A DNA stretch of 64,000 bases from DATFVJ01 sp963851085 (GTDB lineage Bacteria > Actinomycetota > Actinomycetes > Streptosporangiales > Streptosporangiaceae), in NCBI GenBank assembly GCA_963851085.1, contig CAWKNX010000011.1, forward strand, positions 186,001-250,000, read 5' to 3'. The notes below the pieces were generated by a model. It did no database searches. It was not told where the DNA came from and saw nothing but the letters and a program-made list of their open reading frames with translations. Shown here piece after piece: positions 33,176 through 41,918 of this stretch (its first letter is position 1; every line of letters begins with the position of its first letter). Made by a program: the position numbers and the translations under genes.

Positions 33176-33311
33176 AGTGTAAGGGGATCGGTCACGCGGG
33201 GACGTCTGGCCAGGCCGAAGCGCTACGGATCACGCGGCTGCTGCAGGATGGTGCCGGGGAGCGCAGCCGTTCAGGATCAGTTCTTGTCACCTTCCCTATC
33301 GTGCGATCGCC

Positions 33312-33402
33312 TCCGGGCGGGCCGGTCGGTGCGGGCCGGTCGGGCCGGTCGGGCGGGCCGGTCGGGCGGGCGGGTCGGTCGGTCGGTCGGGCGGTCAGTC
33401 GG
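33312..33402 (+). repeat. Low-complexity (GGTCG)n-like tract
   Basis: GGTCGGTGCGGGCCGGTCGG and shorter variants repeated irregularly; a simple-sequence expansion that runs into the 3' end of dinB. Confidence 0.8.
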
Positions 33403-34417
33403 CGAACTCGGTGCGGACCCCTAGCAACCGCACGGGGCGCCGCTTCGTGGACCGGTCGAGGGCCGCGAGGGCTCCCTGCTCGATCGCTGCGGCGTCGCAG
33501 GTCGGCGCCTCGAGCGTGTAGCCGAATTCGTACGTGGAGAACGGCACGTAGCGCACCTTCACCACGACGCGGCGGACGAGCCGCTGCTCGCTGACAGGGT
33601 CGCCTGCGACGAGTATGGCCAGCCGGGCGACCTCGGCGCGCACGTGCTCCCAGTCGCCGATGTCCTGCTGGAAGGTGGTCTCCCGGCTGCGGGAGCGGGC
33701 GCGGCGCGGCGCGCCGTCCACCGGTGAGCGGCTCCTGCCACGGCCGAGACCGGCGAGCCACGGCCCGATCGTCGGGCCGAAATGCGGGACGAGAGCCTGC
33801 GGATCGGTGGCCGCGAGGTCGTTGACGGTATTGATGCCCAGATTGGCGAGCCGCTGCGAGGTCTTCGTCCCGATCCCCCAGATCGCGTCTGTCGGCCGGT
33901 CACCCATGACCCCGGTCCACGTGTCGTCGGTGAGCCTGAAGACGCCGGCGGGCTTGCCGAAGCCGGTAGCCAGCTTCGCCTGCAGCTTGTTCTGGCCGAT
34001 CCCGACCGTGCAGTCGAGGCGGGTCGCGGCGCGGACCCGTTCCTGGATCTGGCGGGCGGTGGCTTCCGGATCGTCGGTGTCAATGGCCAGGAACGCCTCG
34101 TCCCAGCCGAGTACCTCGACTGTCGCGTCGAACCCCCGCAACGTCGCCATCACCTCGGCGGACGCTGCGTCGTACGCCTTGTGGTCAACCGGCAGGAACA
34201 CCGCGTCCGGGCAGCGCCGCACCGCGGTGCGCAGCGGCAGGCCGGACCGCACCCCGTAGGCGCGGGCTTCGTAGGAGGCGGTGCTGACCACGGCGCGCTT
34301 GGTCGTATCGCCGTCGCCCCCGACGACCACGGGCCGCCCGCGCAGCTCAGGATGGCGCAGCACTTCGACAGCCGCGACGAACTGGTCGAGGTCGACGTGC
34401 AGTACCCATTGGGCCAC
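33395..34417 (-). CDS. dinB: DNA polymerase IV (Y-family)
   Basis: 340 residues. Palm motifs HVDLDQFVAAVEVLRHPELR and GWDEAFLAIDTDD (the catalytic acidic residues; most Y-family members have SIDE, here W replaces the first position as in several actinobacterial DinB proteins). SYEARAYGVRSGLPLRTAVR is the fingers region, and the helix-hairpin-helix (WGIGTKTSQRLANLGINTV) follows. The little-finger domain is complete. GTG 34417 start. Error-prone translesion synthesis; no LexA site identified nearby. Confidence 0.9.
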   Translation of the reverse strand: MAQWVLHVDLDQFVAAVEVLRHPELRGRPVVVGGDGDTTKRAVVSTASYEARAYGVRSGLPLRTAVRRCPDAVFLPVDHKAYDAASAEVMATLRGFDATVEVLGWDEAFLAIDTDDPEATARQIQERVRAATRLDCTVGIGQNKLQAKLATGFGKPAGVFRLTDDTWTGVMGDRPTDAIWGIGTKTSQRLANLGINTVNDLAATDPQALVPHFGPTIGPWLAGLGRGRSRSPVDGAPRRARSRSRETTFQQDIGDWEHVRAEVARLAILVAGDPVSEQRLVRRVVVKVRYVPFSTYEFGYTLEAPTCDAAAIEQGALAALDRSTKRRPVRLLGVRTEFAD

Positions 34418-34530
34418 ACCCCAGTCTCGCCCGGCGCGGGACCGTTCGGCCAACTCGTGGGCGGGCAGGACGTGACACCCCACCGCCTTCGGCGCCCCCA
34501 CGATCGGGACGAACCTGCCATGCTTGACCG

Positions 34531-35685
34531 GTGCCTGACGATTTGCCAGCCCCGGACACCCGGCGGGCCCGGCTGTGGAGCGCAGCGGAGTCGCGGGGCG
34601 TCCCGCTGCGCGCGATCCTGGCCACGGTGGCCGTGGTGGTCGGGGTCTACCTGGCAGGGAAGCTGTTCTACCGGCTGCGTGACGTATTCCTGCTCATCGC
34701 GGTCGCAGGCTTCATCGCCCTGCTCCTGAACCCGCTCGTGGTGGCCCTTCAGCACTGGAAGGTGCGACGCCGTGGCCTCGCCGTCGCCGTCGTCACCATC
34801 TGGGCCGTGCTGGTCTTCGCCGGCCTGGCCGTCGCGTTCGGTTACCCGCTCATCAACGGGATCACCCATCTCGCCAACCGGCTGCCCTCGTACGTCAACC
34901 AGGCCGAGAGCGGCAAGGGCTGGATCGGCCACCTGATGCGCAGGTATCACGTCCAGACCTGGGTGCAGAACAACGCCGCGAAGATCGCGAGCTTCGGCCA
35001 GAGCCTCGGCAAGCCTGCCCTCGCCCTCGGCAAGGGCGCCTTCTCGCTGCTCATCGCGCTCGTCACAATCTTCATTCTGGTGCTGCTCCTGCTGCTCGAG
35101 GGCCCGAAGCTGCGGGTAGGGCTGCTCGGCCTCATGTCCGAGCGGCGGGCGGCGACCGTCACCCGGGTGGCCGGGCGGGTCAACCGCTCGGTCACCGGCT
35201 ACATGCTCGGGAACTTCCTCACCTCGCTCATCGCCGGGATCGTGGTATTCGTCACCTTGCTCGTCGTCGGCGTCCCGTTCCCATTCCTGTGGGCCCTGTG
35301 GGTGGCGCTCGTCGACTTCCTCCCGATGATCGGCGGCGCGCTCGCCGGCATCCCCACCGTGCTGTTCGCCGCGGCTCACTCGCTCACGGCCGGCATCGTG
35401 ACCCTGATCGTCTTCCTCGTCTACACCCAGATCGAGAACCACGTGCTCAACCCGGTCGTCATGAGCAAGACGGTCAAGATCAGCCCGTTGCTTGTGCTGA
35501 TGTCCATCCTGGTCGGGGCGTCGATCGGCAGCTGGATCGGCGGCCTGTTCGGCGGCTTCGTGGCGGCGCTGCTTGCCATCCCGACCGCGGGCGCGATCCA
35601 GGTGATCGTCGGGGAGATGTGGCGTGCCACCGTGCCGCCGGCGCAGCCACAAGCGGTGGACCGCGAACCCGCGGCGCGGCCGTAG
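34531..35685 (+). CDS. AI-2E family transporter
   Basis: 384 residues with about eight membrane helices and the family's loop region between helices 3 and 4. Characteristic segments: VFLLIAVAGFIALLLNPLVV, PFPFLWALWVALVDFLPMIG and YTQIENHVLNPVVMSKTVKI. Members export small molecules (AI-2 in some; Na/H exchange in others), so substrate is unknown. GTG start, divergent from dinB with a 113-bp gap. Confidence 0.88.
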   Translation: MPDDLPAPDTRRARLWSAAESRGVPLRAILATVAVVVGVYLAGKLFYRLRDVFLLIAVAGFIALLLNPLVVALQHWKVRRRGLAVAVVTIWAVLVFAGLAVAFGYPLINGITHLANRLPSYVNQAESGKGWIGHLMRRYHVQTWVQNNAAKIASFGQSLGKPALALGKGAFSLLIALVTIFILVLLLLLEGPKLRVGLLGLMSERRAATVTRVAGRVNRSVTGYMLGNFLTSLIAGIVVFVTLLVVGVPFPFLWALWVALVDFLPMIGGALAGIPTVLFAAAHSLTAGIVTLIVFLVYTQIENHVLNPVVMSKTVKISPLLVLMSILVGASIGSWIGGLFGGFVAALLAIPTAGAIQVIVGEMWRATVPPAQPQAVDREPAARP

Positions 35686-35797
35686 CATCCGGCGCCCGCG
35701 CGCGGCCCCCGGACCGGCGATCTACCGCGCGTGCGGCATCTCCTGACACCGGCCCGCCGGTGAACCACCCCCTGCCGCAGGCAACGCAAACTGATCC

Positions 35798-36100
35798 TTA
35801 ACGGCTGCCGCGTGGCGCGCCGAACGTGGGTGCGGGCGCGCGGGGGGTTCTGGGGGGTCGCCCCCCGGGCTGGCAGAGTCTTAACGGCTGCCGCGTGGCG
35901 CGCCGGACGTGGGTGCGGGCGCGCGGGGGGTTCTGGGGGGGTCGCCCTCCGGGCTGGCAGAGTCTTAACGGCTGCCGCGTGGCGCGCCGGACGTGGGTGC
36001 GGGCGCGCGGGGGGTTCCGGGCCATCGGGGTCCGGGTGTCCCCGGGCGGGCGCTGTGCCCCCCGGGCTGGCAGAGCCTTACTACGGCTGCCGCGTGGGGC
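35798..36100 (+). repeat. R2 tandem array: three 83-bp-type units plus a partial
   Basis: Units begin TTAACGGCTGCCGCGTGGCG at 35798, 35881 and 35965 (83 and 84 bp; the third is longer and diverged), with a last partial at about 36078. Each contains a long GC palindrome (TGGGGGGTCGCCCCCCG) and ends GGCTGGCAGAGTCTT. No coding potential. Located after the AI-2E gene. Confidence 0.9.
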
Positions 36101-36392
36101 TATCGGTGGGAACGTGCGTCAAGCGGCCCGCGGGGCGACGGCCGTGTGCCCAGGTCCACAAGGATCAGCATGCGGTGCTCACATCAGGTAATCGTCCAGC
36201 CGGATCGGTGGTCAGCAGCTGCGGAGCCGGGGGAACTTGATCCGGCGCCCCGCGCCGCTTGATCCGGCGCCGCTCGCCACTTGATACATTGCCGCCTCAA
36301 ATGATGATCTGAGTCTGCCCGTTCTTACCTGCGGGTATAGGCACGTTGGCGCCCGTGGCGCCGTTGCGGTCCTGAGCTCTGGAGGCAGCACG

Positions 36393-36704
36393 ATGATGTC
36401 CAGCCTGTTCACCGGGTCTGCCCCGGGTGCGCTTGCGCGACCGTTAACCGCCGCGCCCCGGGCTCCCGCGCCCGTCGCGTCGGAAGTCACCATAAGCAAC
36501 GGGATCGTGCTGTTCATCGTCATCGCGCTGATCGCCTTGATCGTGGTGATCATCGTTGGCCTTCGCATGCGGCATTCGCCAGGGCTGCGGTCGGCGCACT
36601 CGGAGAGGATCAAGGAGGCAGCGGCCGCCGACGTCGCGGCGATTGAGAAGGACGACGATTTCTTCAGCCCTGATGCCCCAGGGCGCCAGGAGGACGACCT
36701 CTGA
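36393..36704 (+). CDS. Small single-pass membrane protein
   Basis: 103 residues from ATG 36393 behind GGAGG. Pro/Ala-rich N-terminus, one strong membrane helix (about 37-56: IVLFIVIALIALIVVIIVGL), then a charged cytoplasmic helix (SERIKEAAAADVAAIEKDDD) ending FFSPDAPGRQEDDL. No named family recognised. Convergent with the methyltransferase gene. Confidence 0.65.
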   Translation: MMSSLFTGSAPGALARPLTAAPRAPAPVASEVTISNGIVLFIVIALIALIVVIIVGLRMRHSPGLRSAHSERIKEAAAADVAAIEKDDDFFSPDAPGRQEDDL

Positions 36705-36795
36705 CCCCGTCCCTCCGGCGTCCTCCAGCCACCGGAGCGCCGGCCAGCCAGTCTGCGCCCGTATGCGGAAACGATCACGAGGGCGCGGGCGGTCG

Positions 36796-37623
36796 TCAGT
36801 GCTTGCGGCCGATGCCACCCCACAGCGCTGCCGGGCTGCTTGCCTCGGCCGCTGTCGCTGGCCGCCACTGCTGGACCCGCACCAGCCCAGGGTCCACCAG
36901 GTCCAGGCCGTCGAAGAATCTCGCCACCTCGGCGCGTCCGCGGAAGGTGACCTTCTCCGCCATCAGCCGGTTGAGGCGCTGCGCCATCTCGGCCATGGCC
37001 TCGACCTCGATATCCGCGGCCGGGTGGGAGATGGTGAGATAGCTGCCCCCAGGCGTGGCCTCGAGCAGGCTCGCCACGATCCCGTACGGGTCGTCCTCGG
37101 CCGGGATGTGCTGGAGCATCGCCATCAGCATGACCGCGACCGGGCGGGAGAAATCCAGCATCCGCGCGACCTCGGCGAGGATCGCCCCCGTGTCGCGCAG
37201 GTCCGAGTCGACGTATGTCGTGACCCTCTGCGGGCCGCTCGTCAGCAGCGCGCGGGCGTGGGCGAGCACGACCGGATCCTTGTCCACGTAGACGACCTTG
37301 CACCCGGGCGCCACACGCTGGGCGACCTCGTGCGTGTTGTTCGCGGTCGGAATGCCGGTGCCGATGTCGAGGAACTGGCGTATCCCGGCTTCCTCGGCGA
37401 GGTAGCGCACTGTACGCGCGAGAAACGCACGGTTTGCCCGCACAGAAAGAACGATGTCCGGGTAGGCCGCCATTGCCTGCTCGCCGGCTTCCCGGTCGGC
37501 GGGGAAATTGTCCTTGCCGCCCAGCCAGTAGTCGTACACCCGGGCGACGTGCGCCACGCTGGTGTCGAACGGCGCTGGCGCACTGCCGTCAGGTGCGGCG
37601 GCAGGTAACTGATCACGGGTCAT
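36796..37623 (-). CDS. SAM-dependent methyltransferase, DUF574 family
   Basis: 275 residues. Family signature near the start (FDTSVAHVARVYDYWLGGKD, then NFPADREAGEQAM) and SAM-binding IRQFLDIGTGIPTANNTHEV with acidic VVYVDKDPVVLAHA. DUF574 methyltransferases are greatly expanded in actinomycetes; substrates are mostly unknown. ATG 37623 with GAGGAAGG upstream. Single gene. Confidence 0.88.
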   Translation of the reverse strand: MTRDQLPAAAPDGSAPAPFDTSVAHVARVYDYWLGGKDNFPADREAGEQAMAAYPDIVLSVRANRAFLARTVRYLAEEAGIRQFLDIGTGIPTANNTHEVAQRVAPGCKVVYVDKDPVVLAHARALLTSGPQRVTTYVDSDLRDTGAILAEVARMLDFSRPVAVMLMAMLQHIPAEDDPYGIVASLLEATPGGSYLTISHPAADIEVEAMAEMAQRLNRLMAEKVTFRGRAEVARFFDGLDLVDPGLVRVQQWRPATAAEASSPAALWGGIGRKH

Positions 37624-37824
37624 GGCAGGGCCTTCCTCGCGGGCCGTGTGTGTGGCCATCTCCGCCACCGCGTGGCCAGGCGGATCGCGCCATCAGCGTC
37701 CCGTATGCCGGATGGCCGTGCAAGCCGCCCGCCGCCCGCGCAGCCGTTCAGGAGAAAACGTGGCGGCACTGGCCGGCGTGCGGCGTGCTGTCAGGAACGG
37801 GCTACCGCGGCGTGCGGCGTGCTG

Positions 37825-38811
37825 TCAGGAACCGAAGGTGCCGGTCGCGGCCTCGATCGCGCTGAGGTAGCCAGCGCGCCCGTATGCGGCATGGTCTGTG
37901 CCCTCGGGCGCGGCAAGCAGACCGCGCACGTCGCTGGCGGAGGCGAAGTCTTTGCGCTTCATCCACGCCGCGAGCCCGTCGAGCAGGACAGCGGCGTAGC
38001 CGGGGCCGTGCCGCAGCAGCGCGGAGGTCGTCATCACCACGTCGGCGCCGGCCAGCAGGTAGCTGGCGACGTCTGAGGCATCCTCGACGCCTGAGCTCGC
38101 GGCGAGCGCCGCGCCGGTTCGGCCGTGCAGGAGGGCGATCCAGGCGCGGGGGAGATGAGACTCGGCCCGGCTGGACAGTTGCAGCCCGGTGGTCACGGTG
38201 AGCGCCTCGGGGTCGATGCCCGGCTGCATGAACCGGTTGAACAGGACCAGGCCGTCCGCCCCGACGCGGTCGAGGCGGAGCGCGATCTCCCCGGTGGAAC
38301 TGAAGTAGGGACCCAGCTTGACCGCAACGGGAACCGTGACCACGGCCTTGACCGTGGTCAGAATCTCGACATGCCGCTGCTCCACGTCGCGGCCCGGGAT
38401 GAGCGGGTCGCCGGGCAGGTAGTAGATGTTCAGCTCGATCGCGGCGGCACCCGCGTCCTGGAGGGCGCTCGCGTAGTCTGTCCATCCCCCCGTGGTGACG
38501 CCGTTCAAGCTCGCGATCACCGGCACGTCCACCGCGGCCGCGGCGTGCTCGACCAGGCTCAGGTAGCGGCTGGGTTGTGTAGCGCCGGGATCTGCGGCCC
38601 GGCCGGCCGCTGAGCCACCGGCCCCGGCGCCGGCGGCGTCACGTTCGGCCTCCCCGCGCACCTGCTCCTCGAACAGCGATGGCAGCACGATGGCCCCGAC
38701 CCCAGCGTCAGCGAGCTTCCTGACCCCATCCACCGTCCGCCCGAGCGGCGAGGCGGACGCGACCAGAGGATTGCGCAGCGCCAGGCCCATGTAGTCCGTC
38801 GCAAGATCCAT
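37825..38811 (-). CDS. Dihydroorotate dehydrogenase-like flavoprotein
   Basis: 328 residues, a TIM-barrel of the DHOD/PreA type. MDLATDYMGLALRNPLVASA at the start, VIASLNGVTTGGWTDYASAL, AIELNIYYLPGDP, VPVAVKLGPYFSSTGEIALR and the FMN phosphate region DVASYLLAGADVVMTTSALL. It lacks the pyrimidine operon context and belongs to the dihydroorotate dehydrogenase-like class that often accompanies pyruvate:ferredoxin oxidoreductase, which is not in this window. Two copies of GGCGTGCGGCGTGCTGTCAG lie just past its stop. Confidence 0.82.
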   Translation of the reverse strand: MDLATDYMGLALRNPLVASASPLGRTVDGVRKLADAGVGAIVLPSLFEEQVRGEAERDAAGAGAGGSAAGRAADPGATQPSRYLSLVEHAAAAVDVPVIASLNGVTTGGWTDYASALQDAGAAAIELNIYYLPGDPLIPGRDVEQRHVEILTTVKAVVTVPVAVKLGPYFSSTGEIALRLDRVGADGLVLFNRFMQPGIDPEALTVTTGLQLSSRAESHLPRAWIALLHGRTGAALAASSGVEDASDVASYLLAGADVVMTTSALLRHGPGYAAVLLDGLAAWMKRKDFASASDVRGLLAAPEGTDHAAYGRAGYLSAIEAATGTFGS

Positions 38812-39092
38812 TAGCTGCTCCCGCGGGCACCAGGGAACCGTTTCGCGCCCATGGCGGCCATGCTCTCATACGCTGCGATCCGGGCTACTGCATGCCGGCC
38901 CGGATGGGCGCACGTGCGCCCCGGCGTCTGCCGCACGTGGGGTCAGTGGGCGGCCGTTGCTGCTGCCCTCTGCCCTGCCGCCTCTGCCCGGCCGCGCCAG
39001 AATGACAGGAAGCCGCAGCGCTGAAGGCCGCCGGACCTGAGCCGACGACCCGGCGCAGACGCGGTCAGGTCAGCAACCGCACCGTTGGCGTG

Positions 39093-39432
39093 TCATTCGT
39101 CGTCGTCCATTTCGTCCATTGCATCCATCGCGTCGCGGAGCCTTTCCGCTGCGGCGAGAATCGCCGCGTCGATGACCGGGCCCTCGCTGCCGCTGATGGC
39201 TTCCGGGCGTGGCCAATCGTAGGCGTCCACCACCGCGAGCGCGGCTTCCTGCAGATGGTCAGTCGGGCGCGCCGGCGTCAAGCAGGGTGGCCAGTTGCCG
39301 CACGGGCTCGAGCACGGCCGTGACCTCGGGTGGCACGTCCCTGGTAGGCAGATGGTGGCGCATCGCCTGGACCAGGCGAGCCGCATCCGCGCGGAACGCG
39401 TCTTCCCGCTCCTGTCGCGCCGTGTCCCTCAT
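39093..39432 (-). pseudogene. Hypothetical acidic protein split over two frames
   Basis: ATG 39432 opens MRDTARQEREDAFRADAARL, continues VQAMRHHLPTRDVPPEVTAV, and stops at 39259 (57 residues). The next frame continues without a gap as DHLQEAALAVVDAYDWPRPE and ends in the Asp/Glu-rich AMDAMDEMDDDE at 39093. Either one gene with a one-base frameshift or two overlapping genes, the second starting at a GTG behind CAGGAAG. No family recognised. Confidence 0.5.
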
Positions 39433-39485
39433 GCCTGGACCCTACTCGGTCCGGGCACCAGCCGTTGCCGCACGCTGTCGGCGCA

Positions 39486-39597
39486 CGGCCCGGGCACGGC
39501 GCGAGTACGGCCCGGGCACGGCGCGAGTACGGCCCGGGCACGGCGCGAGTACAGCCGGGGCACGGCGCGAGCATGACCCGGGCACGGCGCGAGCAGA
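39486..39597 (+). repeat. 22-bp tandem repeat, about five copies
   Basis: CCCGGGCACGGCGCGAGTAC plus GG, spacing exactly 22 bp (GGGCACGG at 39492, 39514, 39536, then two diverged units). It lies directly upstream of the hypothetical gene at 39093-39432 and 185 bp before the DUF5999 gene, in non-coding DNA. Confidence 0.85.
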
Positions 39598-39781
39598 GGA
39601 TGCGGCAACGCAAAGTCGGCTGCTCGCAGAAACGAGGGATCTCATCGGTATCAGCAGGGGCCGGCGCGCCTCTTTTCTTATGTAGGCAAGGTTTAGATAA
39701 CGAAACCGGGCGGACGCCGCTAATGGGCCCCGAATGTCACATACGGCGCCGCGGATCCGCCCACCTTCACCAGGAGTCGTC

Positions 39782-39982
39782 ATGTGCAAGCACCTGCCCA
39801 GGTGCCCTCTCGCCTGGGCTCCCGACCGGGACGCCGCGCGCGTCGTCACGGCTCATCCCGAGCAGGGATGGAGCCTGCTGTGCAACGGCGTGGTGGTGTT
39901 CGACGACCATGGCGAGATCCTGCCGGACGGGCGGGTCATCGATTCGCCGCAGACCCTCCAATTCATCGTCTGCACTGCCTAG
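39782..39982 (+). CDS. DUF5999 family protein
   Basis: 66 residues: MCKHLPRCPLAWAPDRDAAR, VVTAHPEQGWSLLCNGVVVF, then DDHGEILPDGRVI. This is the DUF5999 pattern widespread in Streptomyces and relatives, with conserved C-x(2-4)-C near the start and PEQGWSLLCNG. ATG 39782 behind AGGAG. Function unknown. Confidence 0.85.
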   Translation: MCKHLPRCPLAWAPDRDAARVVTAHPEQGWSLLCNGVVVFDDHGEILPDGRVIDSPQTLQFIVCTA

Positions 39983-40027
39983 CGCGCGGCCGCCGCGCCC
40001 AACCGTGCCGCGGGTAGGAGTCCGCGC

Positions 40028-40285
40028 CCGCGCGGGCTTCCCCGGCCGATCCTGCACGGCCTGTGCACCTACGGCGTCACCGGCCGCGCGCTTCTGCACA
40101 CGCTCGCCGGGTCCGACCCGGCGCGGTTCGGCGCCACGTCGGGCCGGTTCACCGGCCCGGTCTATCCGGGCGAGGCCCTGACGATCGTGATGTGGTCAGA
40201 TGGCGAGGCGGCTCTATTCCAGACGATCAAGGACGATGGCGCCGTGGTCATCGACCGTGGGTCGGCGCGTATCCGGCCGGCCTGA
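40028..40285 (+). pseudogene. MaoC-type enoyl-CoA hydratase, C-terminal fragment
   Basis: The frame ending at 40285 reads RPILHGLCTYGVTGRALLHT, LAGSDPARFGATSGRFTGPV, then YPGEALTIVMWSDGEAALFQ, the last 80 residues of a MaoC/hydroxysteroid-type hydratase. There is no start codon or N-terminal half; the upstream bases belong to the DUF5999 gene's end. One of several acyl-CoA gene remnants in this region. Confidence 0.65.
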
Positions 40286-40335
40286 CGACCGGGCGCCGAA
40301 CCGGTGTACCGGCGGCGCGGCGGTCCGGCTCGAAG

Positions 40336-40490
40336 GGTGGCAAGTGACCTATCCCGAACGGCTGCCGCGCGCCACGCCCATCCCGGAGGGGCTGCGCCGC
40401 GCGGCGTGGCGTGGAGTGGCAGCTCGGCGGGTGGCAACAGGCCTATCCCGAACGGCTGCCGCGCGCGCCGCGCCCATCCCGGCAACCAGC
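40336..40490 (+). repeat. R2 cores in a direct repeat
   Basis: GGGTGGCAA...CCTATCCCGAACGGCTGCCGCG followed by GCCCATCCCGG occurs at about 40336-40386 and again at about 40428-40482. Confidence 0.75.
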
Positions 40491-40551
40491 TCATGATTCG
40501 GGCGAGGGCCACGGCCAGGCAACGCCGGGCTTCTGACCGCGAAAGTCTAGC

Positions 40552-40660
40552 TTCATGATCGCGGTAACTTCTCGGCGATATGTGCGGAAAAGTTACCGCG
40601 ATCATGAAAGCCGCCGTGGGGTCAAAGGCGATGGTACATATTGACAGCCGTGGGATAGCG
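40552..40660. repeat. R1 dispersed hairpin, copy 3, with conserved right flank
   Basis: Hairpin 40552-40608, loop CTCGGCGATATGTGCGGAAA. The following 50 bp (GTCAAAGGCGATGGTACATA, then TTGACAGCCGTG) are repeated after the interrupted copy at 44728-44815, so the repeat unit is larger than the hairpin. Confidence 0.9.
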
Positions 40661-40926
40661 CCCCCAACGGGCCAACGATCAACGCGAACCCTCACCGCGT
40701 TCGATCAGTGCGGTGTCGTCATATGCGGGGCCTCGGCGGGCTGTTGCAGAATCCATTGCGCGTCTCAGATGCCGGGATCGCGCTATCGACGGCGGCAGGC
40801 ACGACAGCATCGCCGCAGGTCACTGCAATGGCTCTTCGTCCGTCAGGGTGCGCCGACAAGAGCAATCTCACGGTTCGAGACGAGTTCTCGATTTTGACGC
40901 CACATCCACGGCCCGAAGCGCGACGT

Positions 40927-41553
40927 TCAATGCGGTGGCTCGTCGTCGGCCCGCAACGGGTCGAGCCGGAGGATCAGGCGGATAGCCGCATCCGCGATCG
41001 TGTCGGCCTCCTTCTTGCCCGTGCAGGTGGCGATCTCGCGGCCCGTCTCGCCGATGATCGTGGTGAGCACCGATACCGTCAGCCGGTCGACGGGGTCGGC
41101 GCTCGCGCCGAGCAGGACGGCGTTCTGCCGGACCCACTCGTGACCGCGGGTGCGCCGCAGCACTTCGAAACCCGGCGGCCCGTCGCCATCCATGAACAGG
41201 CGCGCCAGGTCGCGCCGCTCCCACGAGCATTCGAGGAAGGCTCGTGCGCCGGCGATGAACAGCGTCAGCGGATCCTCCTCACCCGCGGCCCGCGCCTTAG
41301 CCACCGCGCTCGCGGCGCGCTGCTCGTGCGCGGTCTGGTGGTCCTGCCACAGCGCCATGAACAGCTCTGTCTTGCCGCCGAAATGGTGGTACAGGCTGCC
41401 GACGCTCGAACCCGCGCGCTCGACGACCTCCGACACGCTCGCTTCGGCGAATCCGCGTTCGACGAAGACCTCGCGGGCGGCCGTCAGCAAGACCCTGCGG
41501 GTCTCGGCAGTGCGGCTCCACTGCCAGGCGTTGCCAGCGGGTTTGCGTGCCAT
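40927..41553 (-). CDS. TetR-family transcriptional regulator
   Basis: 208 residues. N-terminal helix-turn-helix: RVLLTAAREVFVERGFAEAS, VSEVVERAGSSVGSLYHHFG, GKTELFMALWQ. The C-terminal ligand domain is helical. ATG 41553 fits the family start (MARKPAGNAWQW). Divergent from the decayed acyl-CoA dehydrogenase/hydrolase/monooxygenase genes, which it probably controlled from the palindrome at 41675-41686. Confidence 0.88.
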   Translation of the reverse strand: MARKPAGNAWQWSRTAETRRVLLTAAREVFVERGFAEASVSEVVERAGSSVGSLYHHFGGKTELFMALWQDHQTAHEQRAASAVAKARAAGEEDPLTLFIAGARAFLECSWERRDLARLFMDGDGPPGFEVLRRTRGHEWVRQNAVLLGASADPVDRLTVSVLTTIIGETGREIATCTGKKEADTIADAAIRLILRLDPLRADDEPPH

Positions 41554-41674
41554 CGAATGATCCGTTCCCTGGGCCGGTGCCGCCTCACGTGGAGTCGGCG
41601 CCGGGATTGTGCCGCCCCGCCCTCGCTTGACAGCCTCCCAGATCGTATCCGGGCTCAAGATATTCCTAGAGTAT

Positions 41675-41686
41675 CGTTCTAGAACG
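41675..41686. promoter_or_regulatory. Candidate TetR operator
   Basis: CGTTCTAGAACG is a perfect 12-bp palindrome in the divergent promoter region, flanked by two further CTAGA half-sites (CCTAGAG at 41665, GTCTAGAATT at 41690). The block is AT-richer than its surroundings and covers both possible promoters. Confidence 0.6.
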
Positions 41687-41737
41687 TATGTCTAGAATTG
41701 CAGGTCAGCGGGCTGCAACAGGTAAGGACATCCGCCG

Positions 41738-41850
41738 ATGGTTGACTTCTCGCTCAGCGATGAGGAGCGGCAGATCCGCGACACCGTCCGTTCCTTCATC
41801 GAGAAGGAGATCATGCCGCTGGAGCCAGATGACAACGACAAGCCCGGCAA
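41738..41850 (+). pseudogene. Acyl-CoA dehydrogenase, N-terminal fragment
   Basis: ATG 41738 with AAGGA upstream reads MVDFSLSDEERQIRDTVRSF, IEKEIMPLEPD, the first helices of an acyl-CoA dehydrogenase. At about codon 34 the similarity ends in a 15-bp tandem repeat and the rest of the gene is gone. The following hydrolase gene now begins within 80 bp. Confidence 0.7.
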
Positions 41851-41862
41851 CGCCCGCCGCCC

Positions 41863-41918
41863 CGGGGCGAGGTGGCCCCGGGCGAGGTGGCCCCGGGCGA
41901 GGTGGCCCCGGGCGAGAT
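41863..41918 (+). repeat. 15-bp tandem repeat at a deletion junction
   Basis: CGAGGTGGCCCCGGG repeats with exact 15-bp spacing (41868, 41883, 41898, then CGAGATGG at 41913). It joins the dehydrogenase fragment to the hydrolase gene and includes the latter's likely ATG. Confidence 0.85.

Noticed and set aside
34150..35688. Minus-strand frame of 512 codons over the AI-2E gene
   Set aside because: Antisense shadow with Asp/Glu/Arg-rich, domain-free translation.
39486..39597. CRISPR array
   Set aside because: Units follow each other without spacers and no cas gene is nearby. The same holds for the arrays at 18307 and 35798.
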